Of a stretch of 19,454 nt of DNA, positions 1 to 8,880 are shown piece after piece (positions within the stretch are counted from its first letter, which is position 1; every line of letters begins with the position of its first letter). The stretch comes from CAYVDH01 sp964450355 (GTDB taxonomy: Bacteria > Bacteroidota > Bacteroidia > NS11-12g > UBA955). The DNA lies in contig CAYVDH010000058.1 in NCBI GenBank assembly GCA_964450355.1, positions 1-19,454 of the forward strand. Reading direction: 5' to 3'. The position numbers and the translations under genes were made by a program. The notes under the pieces are model-generated. The model ran no database searches and was not told the DNA's origin. It saw only the letters and a program-made list of their open reading frames with translations.

Positions 1-111
1 ATGGCGTTTATGTAATTTTAAAACTCCTTTTTTTATAATTCGTGTAAAGTAAATAAATTATGCTTGTTTAAAAGCAGGTAAACCATTATTTTCGGCAATT
101 ATTTAAAAGAA

Positions 112-3100
112 ATGAAAAAATTTTACAAAAAATTTATTATCATATTATTACTAACTTCCATTTCCAATAGTCGAGCTCAAGAATTATCTACCTTGGGTAA
201 AACATTTTGGATGACATTCATGGAATCCATTGGTACACCTGATAATCCAGTACAATTAAAAATTGTATTATCTGGTAAAGATGCTACAACTGGAACCATT
301 AAAAATCCACAGACAGGTCATACCTTTAATTTTTCTTTTGCTGCAGGAGGCTTAGATACTGTATTAATTCCAACTTATGCAGGTTATACTGGTGGTAGTG
401 AGTCAAGTTCTGATAGAAAAAGAGGTTTAATCATTAGTGCATCTGACACAATTTCTGTATCAGCACAAAATACCAAAGCCTATTCGGCCGATGCTTCTTT
501 AATCTATCCTATCGAAGCTTTAGGTACAGATTACAGAGTCATATCTCACATGGGAGATCCAACAACAGGATTTGGATCTAATGCTAGTTACCGTTCATCT
601 TTTGCTATAGTTGCTACAGAAAACAATACTGTTATAGACATTTCACCTACAGCCGCAACAAGTGGAGGAGCTGCTGCAAATTCTACTTTTCAAATTACAT
701 TACAAAAGGGTGAAACATACCAGGTAAAAGCCAGTACCAATAAATTAGATTTAACGGGAACTTTAATTAGAGCTCAAGATTGTAAAAAAATAGCAGTATT
801 TTCTGGTTCTAATAGGTCAATGATTAATTATGGATCGTGTCAAGCATCATTTGATCATTTGTATGAACAAATGATGCCCATTGAACTATGGGGAAAAAAA
901 TTCATTGTTATCCCTACTATTTATCAAGCTGGGAAACCAAGAAAAGCTGACTTAATTAAAGTGGTAGCAAGTGTTGCATCTACTAGAGTTTTTTTTAATG
1001 GCAAATCTAAAATATTGCCAAATGCTGGCAGTTGGGATACTTTTTTCCTTGTATCTAATCAAGCAAGTGCTGGAATATTAACATCTAACAAAGCCTTTGC
1101 TGTATGTCAATTTGGATTAACTGAAGATTGTGATAAAGTATCTGGTGGTACCGATACTGATCCAATGATGATGTGGGTGCCTCCAATTGAACAATCATTG
1201 AAAAATTTAACTTTTTCTTGTGAGAATGCTCAGCAAATCAATAAATTTTTCTTAAATGTGGTGGTTAAAACCGCTTTTGCCAACCAAACATTAATCGATG
1301 GTTCAGCACCTTCCACAACGTTCAAAAAAGTAGCTTACGATACCAACTATTCTTTCATTCAACAAGCTGGGTTATCTCAAGGAATTCATTCTTTGTCAAA
1401 TCCTTATGGTTTTTCTGCCATGTTATATGCTTATGGAGACAGGGGTTCTTATGGGTACAATGCTGGTTCTTCAATCAAAGCTTTGAGTATTGCCATGAAA
1501 GTAGCTGGTAAATTAAGTAATGAACTGGAACTTGATACTCCTTATTTTAACATTTGTCAAGGTCAATCTATTGCTTTCGATGGTAGCTCAGATTTAGTTC
1601 CAAACAGTTGGAAATGGGTGTTCAGCGATGGGATTACTAAAACAACTAAAAGTTTTACACGTACATTTCCAGATACTGGTTTCATTACAGTAAATTTGAT
1701 TACCATTCGCAATGCCAATGGAGTATGTAACGGTAGTTCTACCATCAACGATACAAACACTCAAAAAATATACGTTTTTGGAAAACCTAAAATTAAACTA
1801 AGAAATGATACAACCATTTGTCTTGGTAATACAGTAAACATTACTTCGACAACAGATGGCGATACCAATTATGTGTTTTCACCTGCTACTTGGTTAAATT
1901 GCACCAATTGTTTTTCACCTATTTCAAAACCTCTTAAAGACACTACCTATTATGTCACCGCTACTACCAAAGGTTGCTCGCCAAGTAAGGATACTGTTAA
2001 AATATTTGTACGAGATAGCTTTTTCTTAAGTACCAGCAATGATACCACCATTTGTAGAGGAACTTCCGCCACATTGTCTGCAATAGGCAAAGGTGGACTC
2101 AATACCAATCACATCATCACATGGAATCATGGTTTAGGATTTGGCAATAACAAGGTAGTTAACCCTATTGTCACTACTACTTACATGGTAATACTCACTG
2201 ATAATTGTACAAAAAATTCTGCTGGAGATTTTTATGCAGATACCAATTACATTGTAGTAACAGTTAAAGACAGCCTTAAAATAACCATGCCCAATGATAC
2301 CACTGTATGCGAAGGCAATGATGTTACTTTAACTGTAAAAGCTGAAGGTGGTGACATTCCAAACAGAGTTGTTAATTGGGATAATTCGCTGGGTGCTGGT
2401 TTAAGCAAAACTGTAACCATGAATACTACCAAAACTTTTAAAGCTGTAATAAGCGATGGCTGTACAGTTCCTAAAGATTCTGGTTATGTCACTGTAACTG
2501 TTCGACCAAGCATTAAAATTGATACGATCATTCATCCTACTCCAGTTTGTAAAAACACAATTTTTAATGTTATTGCAAAAGCATCAGGAGGTGATAGCAC
2601 TGGTTACAAATTTTATTTGTACGATAACACCATATCCAGTCAATTCATTAAAATAGATAGTTTCAAGAATTCTTCAACAGCTAATTTTAACGTTAAAATA
2701 AAAGACGATTCAAGATTTGTAATATCATTAAATCAAAAATGCAATGGTCAAACTGTAAGCAAGAAATTTTCAGTATTACAAAAAACTGGGTTATCTGTTT
2801 CTGTTCCAACAGCTGTAGATACCATTTGTACTGGTCAGTTTTTTAATTTAATAAGCAATGGTGTAAGTGCAGATAGTAAACCAATCAAATTTGTTTTAAA
2901 AGAAAAAACCGGTGCTACAACTTATAAACCACTTGATTCCAATATCCATGCTTCTCAATGGACCTTTGTTTTAAATCCAACTAAAACTCAAACAGATTAT
3001 TTAATCATAGCTGATGATAATTGCAGCAGAACAGATTCCACTACTTATCGTTTGATGGTAAGAGCTCCATTAAGCATGACAAAACCAACAGATGCTTTGC

Positions 3101-4131
3101 TTTGCAGAGGTGAAACATTCAATGCAACTGTTACTCCTACTGGAGGTAAAGTTCAAAGTTATGTTTACACTTGGAAAGACAAACTTAATAACACCACACT
3201 TGGAAATTCCAATAGCTTATCAATTGTTCCAACTACCAACATGACAGTTACAGTAGATTTAACCGACAATTGCTCAGCTCCTTTAAACGATAGCGCCTCA
3301 GTACTTATTTCACCTATAGTTACTGATAGTACTTTAGTAACAAATTTAGCAGGTTGTGAGCCATTTTCTACAGAGTATTTCTTTCCTTTAACACAACCAA
3401 TTACATACAGAAATACACCATTCACTTGGCGTTGGTATTTTGATGGAAATAACTTTAGCAACAGCAATGCAGTTGGTGGACAAACATTTCCTAACATTCC
3501 AAAAAATTACAACAATTCAGGAGTATATAATGCAAGAGTAGAAATGGTACTTGCAAATGGTAAAATTTGTAAAACATTTAATGCTACAGTCGAAGCGTAT
3601 CAACAAGCAATAGCAGATTTTGATTACATGCCAAAACAAATTGACATCGTAGAACCATTGGTTAAATTTACTAATCTATCAACTGGAAGCACCATTCATA
3701 CTTGGAATTTTGGTGATACTTTAGACAATGTCATAGATGATAATCCTTCACATGCATATAAGGATACTGGTTTATTTACTGTCATGTTAATAGCAGATAA
3801 TATCAATGGATGTAAAGATACGACATACCAAGCATTGAGAATATTGGATATTTTCCGAATTTTTATACCAGAAGCTTTCTCTCCAAACAAAGACCAATTC
3901 AACCAGATTTGGGCACCTCAATTGACTTCCTTTAGAACCATTGAAGTTGAAATATTTAACCGTTGGGGTGAGAAAGTATTTGAATCTAAAGATCCAAATA
4001 TACAATGGAATGGTAACTATGGATCATCAGATGAGCCATGTCAAGAAGGTATATATTATTATAAATTAAAAGTAAGAGATAACCGCAAAAAATGGCACTA
4101 TTACAATGGAACTATGACCTTGTTGAGGTAA
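112..4131 (+). CDS. Giant T9SS-secreted surface protein with IgGFc-binding-like N-terminus, PKD/Ig-like repeats and type B (CHU_C) sorting domain
   Basis: The 1339-residue product starts with a lysine-rich, hydrophobic signal peptide (about residues 1-23, ending SRAQ), so it enters the periplasm by Sec. Residues about 24-460 resemble the IgGFc-binding N-terminal domain found in many Bacteroidota adhesins (GKTFWMTFMES opening, a conserved YPIEALGTDY segment). A PKD-like domain follows at about 476-560. Six Cys-containing Ig-like units then begin near residues 565, 643, 728, 809, 903 and 995; the first three open with near-identical NDTT(I/V)C.G. Two PKD-like stretches come near 1115-1240, the second with the typical WNFGD. 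The last ~95 residues (FIPEAFSPN, EIFNRWGEKVFES, G.YYYKL, NGTMTLLR) are a gliding-motility-associated C-terminal domain, the T9SS type B sorting signal. Inferred role: cell-surface or released adhesin; the ligand cannot be told. No Shine-Dalgarno is visible; the leader is A-rich. It ends five bases before the convergent mazG. Confidence 0.9.
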   Translation: MKKFYKKFIIILLLTSISNSRAQELSTLGKTFWMTFMESIGTPDNPVQLKIVLSGKDATTGTIKNPQTGHTFNFSFAAGGLDTVLIPTYAGYTGGSESSSDRKRGLIISASDTISVSAQNTKAYSADASLIYPIEALGTDYRVISHMGDPTTGFGSNASYRSSFAIVATENNTVIDISPTAATSGGAAANSTFQITLQKGETYQVKASTNKLDLTGTLIRAQDCKKIAVFSGSNRSMINYGSCQASFDHLYEQMMPIELWGKKFIVIPTIYQAGKPRKADLIKVVASVASTRVFFNGKSKILPNAGSWDTFFLVSNQASAGILTSNKAFAVCQFGLTEDCDKVSGGTDTDPMMMWVPPIEQSLKNLTFSCENAQQINKFFLNVVVKTAFANQTLIDGSAPSTTFKKVAYDTNYSFIQQAGLSQGIHSLSNPYGFSAMLYAYGDRGSYGYNAGSSIKALSIAMKVAGKLSNELELDTPYFNICQGQSIAFDGSSDLVPNSWKWVFSDGITKTTKSFTRTFPDTGFITVNLITIRNANGVCNGSSTINDTNTQKIYVFGKPKIKLRNDTTICLGNTVNITSTTDGDTNYVFSPATWLNCTNCFSPISKPLKDTTYYVTATTKGCSPSKDTVKIFVRDSFFLSTSNDTTICRGTSATLSAIGKGGLNTNHIITWNHGLGFGNNKVVNPIVTTTYMVILTDNCTKNSAGDFYADTNYIVVTVKDSLKITMPNDTTVCEGNDVTLTVKAEGGDIPNRVVNWDNSLGAGLSKTVTMNTTKTFKAVISDGCTVPKDSGYVTVTVRPSIKIDTIIHPTPVCKNTIFNVIAKASGGDSTGYKFYLYDNTISSQFIKIDSFKNSSTANFNVKIKDDSRFVISLNQKCNGQTVSKKFSVLQKTGLSVSVPTAVDTICTGQFFNLISNGVSADSKPIKFVLKEKTGATTYKPLDSNIHASQWTFVLNPTKTQTDYLIIADDNCSRTDSTTYRLMVRAPLSMTKPTDALLCRGETFNATVTPTGGKVQSYVYTWKDKLNNTTLGNSNSLSIVPTTNMTVTVDLTDNCSAPLNDSASVLISPIVTDSTLVTNLAGCEPFSTEYFFPLTQPITYRNTPFTWRWYFDGNNFSNSNAVGGQTFPNIPKNYNNSGVYNARVEMVLANGKICKTFNATVEAYQQAIADFDYMPKQIDIVEPLVKFTNLSTGSTIHTWNFGDTLDNVIDDNPSHAYKDTGLFTVMLIADNINGCKDTTYQALRILDIFRIFIPEAFSPNKDQFNQIWAPQLTSFRTIEVEIFNRWGEKVFESKDPNIQWNGNYGSSDEPCQEGIYYYKLKVRDNRKKWHYYNGTMTLLR

Positions 4132-4136
4132 TGGAT

Positions 4137-4901
4137 TTATAGATTTTTAGCTTCGTTCCACCATTCGTCCATTTGAGATAAACCTAAGGTAGAGAGTTCT
4201 AAATTGTTTTCTTTTGCTTTCATTTCAATGTATTCAAATCTTTTGATGAATTTTCTGTTGGTTTTTTCCAAAGCATCATCAGGATTTATATTTAAAAATC
4301 TCGCATAATTCACCAAAGAAAAAAACAAATCTCCTAGCTCTTCTTCACTTTCAATATTGGTTTTTGATTCTTTGAATTCTTGAAGTTCTTCTTCTACTTT
4401 AGCCCATACTTGTTCTTTATTTTCCCAATCAAATCCAACCTGTGCTGCTTTTTCTTGCATGCGATAGGCTTTCACTAAAGTGGGCATAGATTTAGGAACA
4501 CCTGCCAGCAAAGATTTATTTTGATTGTCTTTTTCTTGCATTTTTATTTGTTCCCAATTTTGTTTTACAGTCTCCGAATTATCAGCTATTACATCTCCAT
4601 AGATGTGAGGATGCCTTCGAATTAATTTTTCACACAATTGATTGATGACCGATTCAATATCAAATTGTCCAAGTTCACTTCCAATTTTACTATAAAACAC
4701 TATGTGAAGCAATACATCACCAAGTTCTTTTTTTATTTCATTGAAGTCGTTTTTTAATATAGCATCACTCAATTCGTATGTTTCTTCCACAGTCAAATGT
4801 CTAAGTGATTCTATGGTTTGCTCTTTATCCCAAGGGCATTTAGCTCTTAAATCATCCATGATGTTCAAGAGTTTCTCAAAAGCAATCAATCTTGAGTCCA
4901 T
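4137..4901 (-). CDS. mazG: Nucleoside triphosphate pyrophosphohydrolase MazG
   Basis: MazG hydrolyses (d)NTPs to NMP and pyrophosphate in the cytoplasm; it is a house-cleaning enzyme also linked to the stringent response. The 254 residues, close to the ~263 of the E. coli protein, hold both tandem MazG domains. The first carries CPWDKEQT, then metal-binding acidic residues in VEETYE (E39, E40, E43) and KELGD (E59, D62). The second repeats the pattern with EEELQEF (around 170-175) and EELGD (E188, D191). The frame extends three codons upstream to a TTG at 4910 that overlaps gmd; I prefer the ATG at 4901, which lies one base after the gmd stop (taa-a-atg). This spacing implies co-transcription and probably translational coupling with gmd. 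Its 3' end nearly abuts the convergent giant surface protein gene. Confidence 0.95.
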   Translation of the reverse strand: MDSRLIAFEKLLNIMDDLRAKCPWDKEQTIESLRHLTVEETYELSDAILKNDFNEIKKELGDVLLHIVFYSKIGSELGQFDIESVINQLCEKLIRRHPHIYGDVIADNSETVKQNWEQIKMQEKDNQNKSLLAGVPKSMPTLVKAYRMQEKAAQVGFDWENKEQVWAKVEEELQEFKESKTNIESEEELGDLFFSLVNYARFLNINPDDALEKTNRKFIKRFEYIEMKAKENNLELSTLGLSQMDEWWNEAKNL

Positions 4902-4902
4902 T

Positions 4903-6039
4903 TTATTCAAAATAACTCATTGGTCTATAACCTCCTTTTTTTAAATACTCGGCTTTTTTCATTAAATGCACATCAGATTTCATCATGTCTTCTATCAATG
5001 CCTCTAAGTTGTATTTTGGTTGCCAGTTTAGTTTTTCACGCGCTTTAGAAGCATCACCTATCAGTAAATCTACTTCGGTAGGTCTGTAATACCTCTTATC
5101 TACAGCTACTACTGTTTTGCCAATACTTAGACTTTCTTTATTTAAACCAAATTCTTCTGTTTTGTTTATATCAATATGACTGATTACGCCAATCTCGTTT
5201 TCGTCTTTCCCTTTAAACTCAAGGTCAATGCCAATAAATGCAAAAGATTTTCTAACAAATTCTCTTATTTCGGTTGTTACTCCTGTTGCAATGACAAAAT
5301 CTTCGGGCTTCTCTTGTTGTAACATTAAATACATGGCTTCAATGTAATCTTTAGCATGTCCCCAATCCCGCTTGCTATTTAAATTACCAAGATACAAAAT
5401 GTCTTGTAATCCAAGAGCAATTTTGGCAGCTGCTCTGGTTATTTTTCTAGTTACAAAAGTTTCTCCTCTGATAGGAGATTCGTGGTTGAAAAGAATTCCA
5501 TTACAAGCAAACATATTGTATGCTTCACGGTAATTTACAGTAATCCAGTAAGCATATAATTTAGCCACAGCATATGGAGAGCGTGGGTAAAATGGTGTTG
5601 TTTCACTTTGAGGAACAGCTTGAACCAATCCATAAAGTTCAGATGTAGAAGCTTGGTAAATTTTTGTTTTTTCGGTGAGGTTTAACAATCTAATAGCTTC
5701 CAATAATCGTAAAGTTCCCAAACCATCAGCATTCGCAGTGTATTCTGGGGTATCAAAACTTACATGAACATGGCTCATAGCAGCTAAATTGTATATTTCA
5801 TCTGGTTGTATTTGTTGAATCAATCGAATTAAGTTAGTGCTATCGGTTAAATCACCATAATGAAGTGTTAATTTAGGATTAGGATTATGAGGGTCTTCAT
5901 ATAAATGGTCTATTCTATCTGTATTAAACAATGAACTTCTTCTTTTTATTCCGTGTACATGATACCCTTTTTTTAATAAAAATTCAGCTAAATATGCTCC
6001 ATCTTGCCCAGTTATACCCGTAATTAATGCAATTTTCAT
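4903..6039 (-). CDS. gmd: GDP-mannose 4,6-dehydratase
   Basis: Gmd converts GDP-D-mannose to GDP-4-keto-6-deoxy-D-mannose, the precursor of GDP-L-fucose, GDP-D-rhamnose or GDP-perosamine used in surface glycans. The 378 residues match the usual ~370-residue length of the extended short-chain dehydrogenase family. Visible motifs are the N-terminal NADP-binding TGITGQDGAYL (glycines 8, 11, 14), the RRSS segment near 33-36 that binds the NADP phosphate, and the catalytic set in STSELYG and SPYAVAK (Thr132, Glu134, Tyr156, Lys160). The FNHESPIRGETFVTRKI block is strongly conserved in Gmd. No GDP-fucose synthase (fcl) lies next to it, so the end product is not shown. It is the first gene of a gmd-mazG unit, and a promoter-like site sits 24 bases upstream of the ATG. 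It diverges from the deacetylase gene across a 72-base gap. Confidence 0.97.
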   Translation of the reverse strand: MKIALITGITGQDGAYLAEFLLKKGYHVHGIKRRSSLFNTDRIDHLYEDPHNPNPKLTLHYGDLTDSTNLIRLIQQIQPDEIYNLAAMSHVHVSFDTPEYTANADGLGTLRLLEAIRLLNLTEKTKIYQASTSELYGLVQAVPQSETTPFYPRSPYAVAKLYAYWITVNYREAYNMFACNGILFNHESPIRGETFVTRKITRAAAKIALGLQDILYLGNLNSKRDWGHAKDYIEAMYLMLQQEKPEDFVIATGVTTEIREFVRKSFAFIGIDLEFKGKDENEIGVISHIDINKTEEFGLNKESLSIGKTVVAVDKRYYRPTEVDLLIGDASKAREKLNWQPKYNLEALIEDMMKSDVHLMKKAEYLKKGGYRPMSYFE

Positions 6040-6063
6040 GTGTGTTCTTTTTCTTTTTTAAGA

Positions 6064-6096
6064 CAAATCTAATTTCATTGTTTCAATTAAAAACAA
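6064..6096 (-). promoter_or_regulatory. Predicted Bacteroidota-type promoter of gmd-mazG
   Basis: Read on the minus strand, TAGATTTG (6071-6064) matches the TAnnTTTG -7 consensus at every defined base, and a TTG (6096-6094) lies 22 bases further upstream as a possible -33 element. The gmd ATG starts 24 bases downstream of the -7 site. The match is by eye; spacing is at the long end of the usual range. Confidence 0.5.
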
Positions 6097-6111
6097 ATAA
6101 GTTGTTTCTTT

Positions 6112-7419
6112 GTGCTTGATTGCAAAAATAAGAAAGTTTTGATTTTTATTTATTCTAATTTTGAAAGCACAAGATTAAACTATGTTTTAAAGCATGTTTT
6201 TTCACACCGAATGAACCTTGATTTTAAGCTAGTTCATGAACATGAAAATACAGAAATAGATATCAATTACAGCTCACTTCCTATTCAATCTAAAATTCAA
6301 ATCATTCCTAATCATTTATTAAATGAATCCTCAATTAATGAACAACAAAACATTGAACAATATGTAAATAAAGAGTTGAATTTGAATGAATCAAAACAAT
6401 TAAATTTCGATCTGTTTAGTGCAATTTTTTTTCACCTTTCAAGGTACGAGGAATATTTAAATAAAAAGCACTTTGAACACAATCGTTACAGCCATACTGA
6501 ATCAATTTTGTACCAAAACAATCTCCTTGATTTTCCTCTAGTAGATGTTTGGATAAAACAGTTTAATCAACTGATAATTGAAGAATTAAATACAAAAGCA
6601 AAGTTTTTGCCATTTAAAGTGAAACCAAGTATTGATATAGATTCAGTATTTGCCTACAAAGGAAGAAATTTATTAAGACAATGTTTAGGTTTGGGCAAAT
6701 CTTTACTTGAATTGAATAGGTATGAATTTGTAAAAAGATTAAAAGTTGTATTTTCTATAAATAAAGACCCAAACGATAACTTCAATTACCAATTTAATGA
6801 ATTGAGTAAACAAAATTTAATCGCTTATTATTTTATTCAAGTGGGTAAATATGGAAAATGGGATAAAAACATCAACATCAAAAACCGTGACTTCATTAAA
6901 ATTATTCATCAAATAAAAGCTCAAGGTCATTTAATAGGCATACATCCTAGTTATGATTCATTTTTAAATCAAAATACCATTAAGCAAGAATTGAATTCAT
7001 TACAAAAAGTAATTCAACAGCCAATTCTTCATTCAAGGCAGCATTTTTTGAGATTTAAACTTCCTGAAACCTACAAGGATTTACTTCATCTTGGAATTCA
7101 GTTTGAGCACAGCATGGGTTATTCAGAAATCAATGGTTTTAGAGCAGCTACAGGTTCAAGTTTTTATTGGTTTAATCTGATAACTAATGAATCGACAGAA
7201 TTACTATTAGTGCCATTTGTGTGGATGGATGTAGCTTGCAAACAATTTTTAAAAATGAATCACATTGAAGCTGAAAAAGAAGCCTTAAAATTAAAATCAA
7301 TTTGTTATGAGTACAATACCGACTTTTGTTTTGTTTACCATAATGAATCTTTGAGCAAACACAGGGGTTGGGAAAATTGGAGAAAAGTATTTGAATCATG
7401 TCTGAAATCAACTATTTAA
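6112..7419 (+). CDS. Polysaccharide deacetylase family protein (DUF7033 plus NodB-like domain)
   Basis: This 435-residue protein has the layout of a Bacteroidota family annotated as polysaccharide deacetylase with an N-terminal DUF7033. The N-terminal half contains the family's LFSAIFFHLSRYEEY and N.YSHTES signatures. The C-terminal half looks like a NodB fold: an acidic motif PSIDIDS (D175, D177) where the metal-binding Asp pair sits, a GHLIGIHPS motif (H273, H278) like the two-His metal site, and GFRAATGSSFYW (R344). Inferred role: de-N- or de-O-acetylation of a cell-surface or precursor glycan; the substrate is unknown. There is no signal peptide, so it may act in the cytoplasm. The start is GTG at 6112: an in-frame stop lies at 6088-6090 and the next Met is well inside the domain. 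It overlaps the following acyltransferase by 22 bases and diverges from gmd. I saw no clear promoter. Confidence 0.82.
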   Translation: MLDCKNKKVLIFIYSNFESTRLNYVLKHVFSHRMNLDFKLVHEHENTEIDINYSSLPIQSKIQIIPNHLLNESSINEQQNIEQYVNKELNLNESKQLNFDLFSAIFFHLSRYEEYLNKKHFEHNRYSHTESILYQNNLLDFPLVDVWIKQFNQLIIEELNTKAKFLPFKVKPSIDIDSVFAYKGRNLLRQCLGLGKSLLELNRYEFVKRLKVVFSINKDPNDNFNYQFNELSKQNLIAYYFIQVGKYGKWDKNINIKNRDFIKIIHQIKAQGHLIGIHPSYDSFLNQNTIKQELNSLQKVIQQPILHSRQHFLRFKLPETYKDLLHLGIQFEHSMGYSEINGFRAATGSSFYWFNLITNESTELLLVPFVWMDVACKQFLKMNHIEAEKEALKLKSICYEYNTDFCFVYHNESLSKHRGWENWRKVFESCLKSTI

Positions 7420-8318
7420 CACATAAAGAAATAGATAAAACTAAATGGGATTTGTCATTAGATAAATGTTACAATGGATTAGTCTATGCTTACAGTTGGT
7501 ACTTGGATACCATGACAAATGAAAAGTGGGATGCATTGGTTTACAAGGATTACGAAGCAATATTCCCTTTGCCCTATGGAAATAAATGGTTTTTAAAATT
7601 CTTATATCAACCCTATTTCTGTCAACAGTTAGGGCTGTTTAGTAAGCACAAAATTACGGATGATTTTTTTTACAAATTCATTGAAAAAATTCCTTCAAAG
7701 TTCAAATACTGGCATATCCATTTAAATTTCGAAAATAAATGGTTGTCTCCCAAATTGAATTTTAAAATGAGATTAACCTACGAATTGGATTTGAATAAGC
7801 CATATCATGAATTGTACGATGCTTTTAAATCTGATGCTAAAAAAAATTTAGCTAGATTGGCTTTAAGTCAATACCAAGTAAAAAAAAACATCCCACTAAC
7901 AGAGGTAGCTAATTTGTATTTTGAAAATTATGGTACTCATTACGCCAATCAAATGGAACTGAAAGAAAAAAGTTTGGCTTTGTTAAATATTGCTTTAAAC
8001 TTAAATAAGGGCTTTAGTATAGGAGTATATAATCAACAAAATGAACTATTGAGCGCAGGTTTTTTTATGGTTTCGCACCATCGAATATATTACATCATGG
8101 GAGCTCCAACTGTAATTGGAAAATCTATAGGAGCAACCCATGCAATCATTGATGAGGTCTTAAAAGAATACGCTCAAAACGATTTAATCTTTGATTTTGA
8201 AGGCTCAGTGATTGAAACTGTGGCTTATTTTTATTCAAAATTTGGCAGTAAACCTCATTATTTCAATGAGATAATCAACAATAAGCTTCCTTGGTGGATT
8301 AAATGGTTAAAATCTTAA
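7398..8318 (+). CDS. FemAB/GNAT-like acyltransferase, partner of the deacetylase
   Basis: The 306-residue product resembles a Bacteroidota group annotated as GNAT or FemAB-like proteins, which transfer acyl or aminoacyl groups onto amino-sugars or peptides. Recognisable family blocks are NGLVYAYSWYLDTM near the N-terminus, AIFPLPYGNKW, YQPYFCQQLGLFS, a central segment with SDAKKNLARL, and the C-terminal acyl-CoA-binding-like stretch ending YYIMGAPTVIGKSIGATHAI and DFEGS. It has no signal peptide and is probably cytoplasmic. It starts with ATG inside the last codons of the deacetylase gene (22-base overlap in another frame), so the pair is almost certainly co-translated. An inferred reading is deacetylation of a sugar followed by re-acylation of the freed amine. 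The stop shares four bases with the stop of the convergent lipoprotein gene. The exact donor and acceptor cannot be read from sequence. Confidence 0.72.
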   Translation: MSEINYLTHKEIDKTKWDLSLDKCYNGLVYAYSWYLDTMTNEKWDALVYKDYEAIFPLPYGNKWFLKFLYQPYFCQQLGLFSKHKITDDFFYKFIEKIPSKFKYWHIHLNFENKWLSPKLNFKMRLTYELDLNKPYHELYDAFKSDAKKNLARLALSQYQVKKNIPLTEVANLYFENYGTHYANQMELKEKSLALLNIALNLNKGFSIGVYNQQNELLSAGFFMVSHHRIYYIMGAPTVIGKSIGATHAIIDEVLKEYAQNDLIFDFEGSVIETVAYFYSKFGSKPHYFNEIINNKLPWWIKWLKS

Positions 8319-8866
8319 TTGATTAAAATTGGGACATAAGCACTGTAATACAATGAACCAGGCTCACATTGGCCATTTTTAACTCCTTTTTGGTATTTGA
8401 TATTTAAATCTAAATTACCGCTTCCAGTCATGGATGAAGTAGTTAAATTGAATTTAAGTCCTATGCTGTGAGTACCATCCGAATCAGTACTTACAGTGCT
8501 CATGCTTAAATTGTTTCCAAAACATATCAGATAATCTTTCGGATTGGCTTTTATTTTATCGCTGATATTCACGAACGAACCTGTTTCATCTTCCAATCGA
8601 ATTGAAACATTGTATAAAGTATTTGGCAAAAGCACTACTCCATTATAACTTGCTTGTATAGGACCTGGACCATCTGGGTCGCTCACACCACCCACTTGAT
8701 TGGATGAATCTTCGGTATTATAAAATGTAACCATTAAATTAGTAATTGAGTCTTTTGGTGCAACTGGTGTTGTTTTAGTATCATTGTTTTGTGAGTTGGA
8801 TTCTTTTTTACATCCAAAAGCAAATACAAAAGAAACTAAAATAATTAGGAAAGAATTTGTTTTCAT
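8315..8866 (-). CDS. Small secreted lipoprotein with a conserved DPDGPGP segment
   Basis: A 183-residue product starting at the ATG at 8866 has a signal peptide with a lipobox-like FAFG-C19 followed by KKESNSQNND, so it should be lipidated and exported. The longer frame to 8941 adds 25 residues with no signal-peptide character and would place the signal internally; a -7-like site at 8881-8888 lies inside that extension, which also favours the short form. After a low-complexity linker, the mature part has VTFYNTEDSS, a DPDGPGP motif, LLPNTLYNVSIRLED and a C-terminal YSAYVPILIN strand. This pattern resembles a set of small Bacteroidota lipoproteins (often labelled type 1 periplasmic binding domain or hypothetical), probably beta-sandwich in fold. 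No function is known to me. The gene stands alone, convergent to the acyltransferase with a 4-base overlap at the stops. Confidence 0.75.
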   Translation of the reverse strand: MKTNSFLIILVSFVFAFGCKKESNSQNNDTKTTPVAPKDSITNLMVTFYNTEDSSNQVGGVSDPDGPGPIQASYNGVVLLPNTLYNVSIRLEDETGSFVNISDKIKANPKDYLICFGNNLSMSTVSTDSDGTHSIGLKFNLTTSSMTGSGNLDLNIKYQKGVKNGQCEPGSLYYSAYVPILIN

Positions 8867-8880
8867 TGGGTTAGTTACGG

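Noticed and set aside
1..111. Possible promoter TATGCTTG (59-66) and a short ATG frame at 1-15 upstream of the giant gene
   Set aside because: The -7-like site has a mismatch and no TTG at the right distance. The frame at position 1 stops after four codons, and no frame on either strand gives a believable gene tail.
4741..4944. Plus-strand frame of 67 codons across the gmd-mazG junction
   Set aside because: Both strands' real genes are conserved enzymes here; this is an antisense shadow.
8308..8330. Imperfect AT-only hairpin at the overlapping stops of the acyltransferase and small lipoprotein genes
   Set aside because: The arms carry mismatches and would be very unstable; no support as a terminator.
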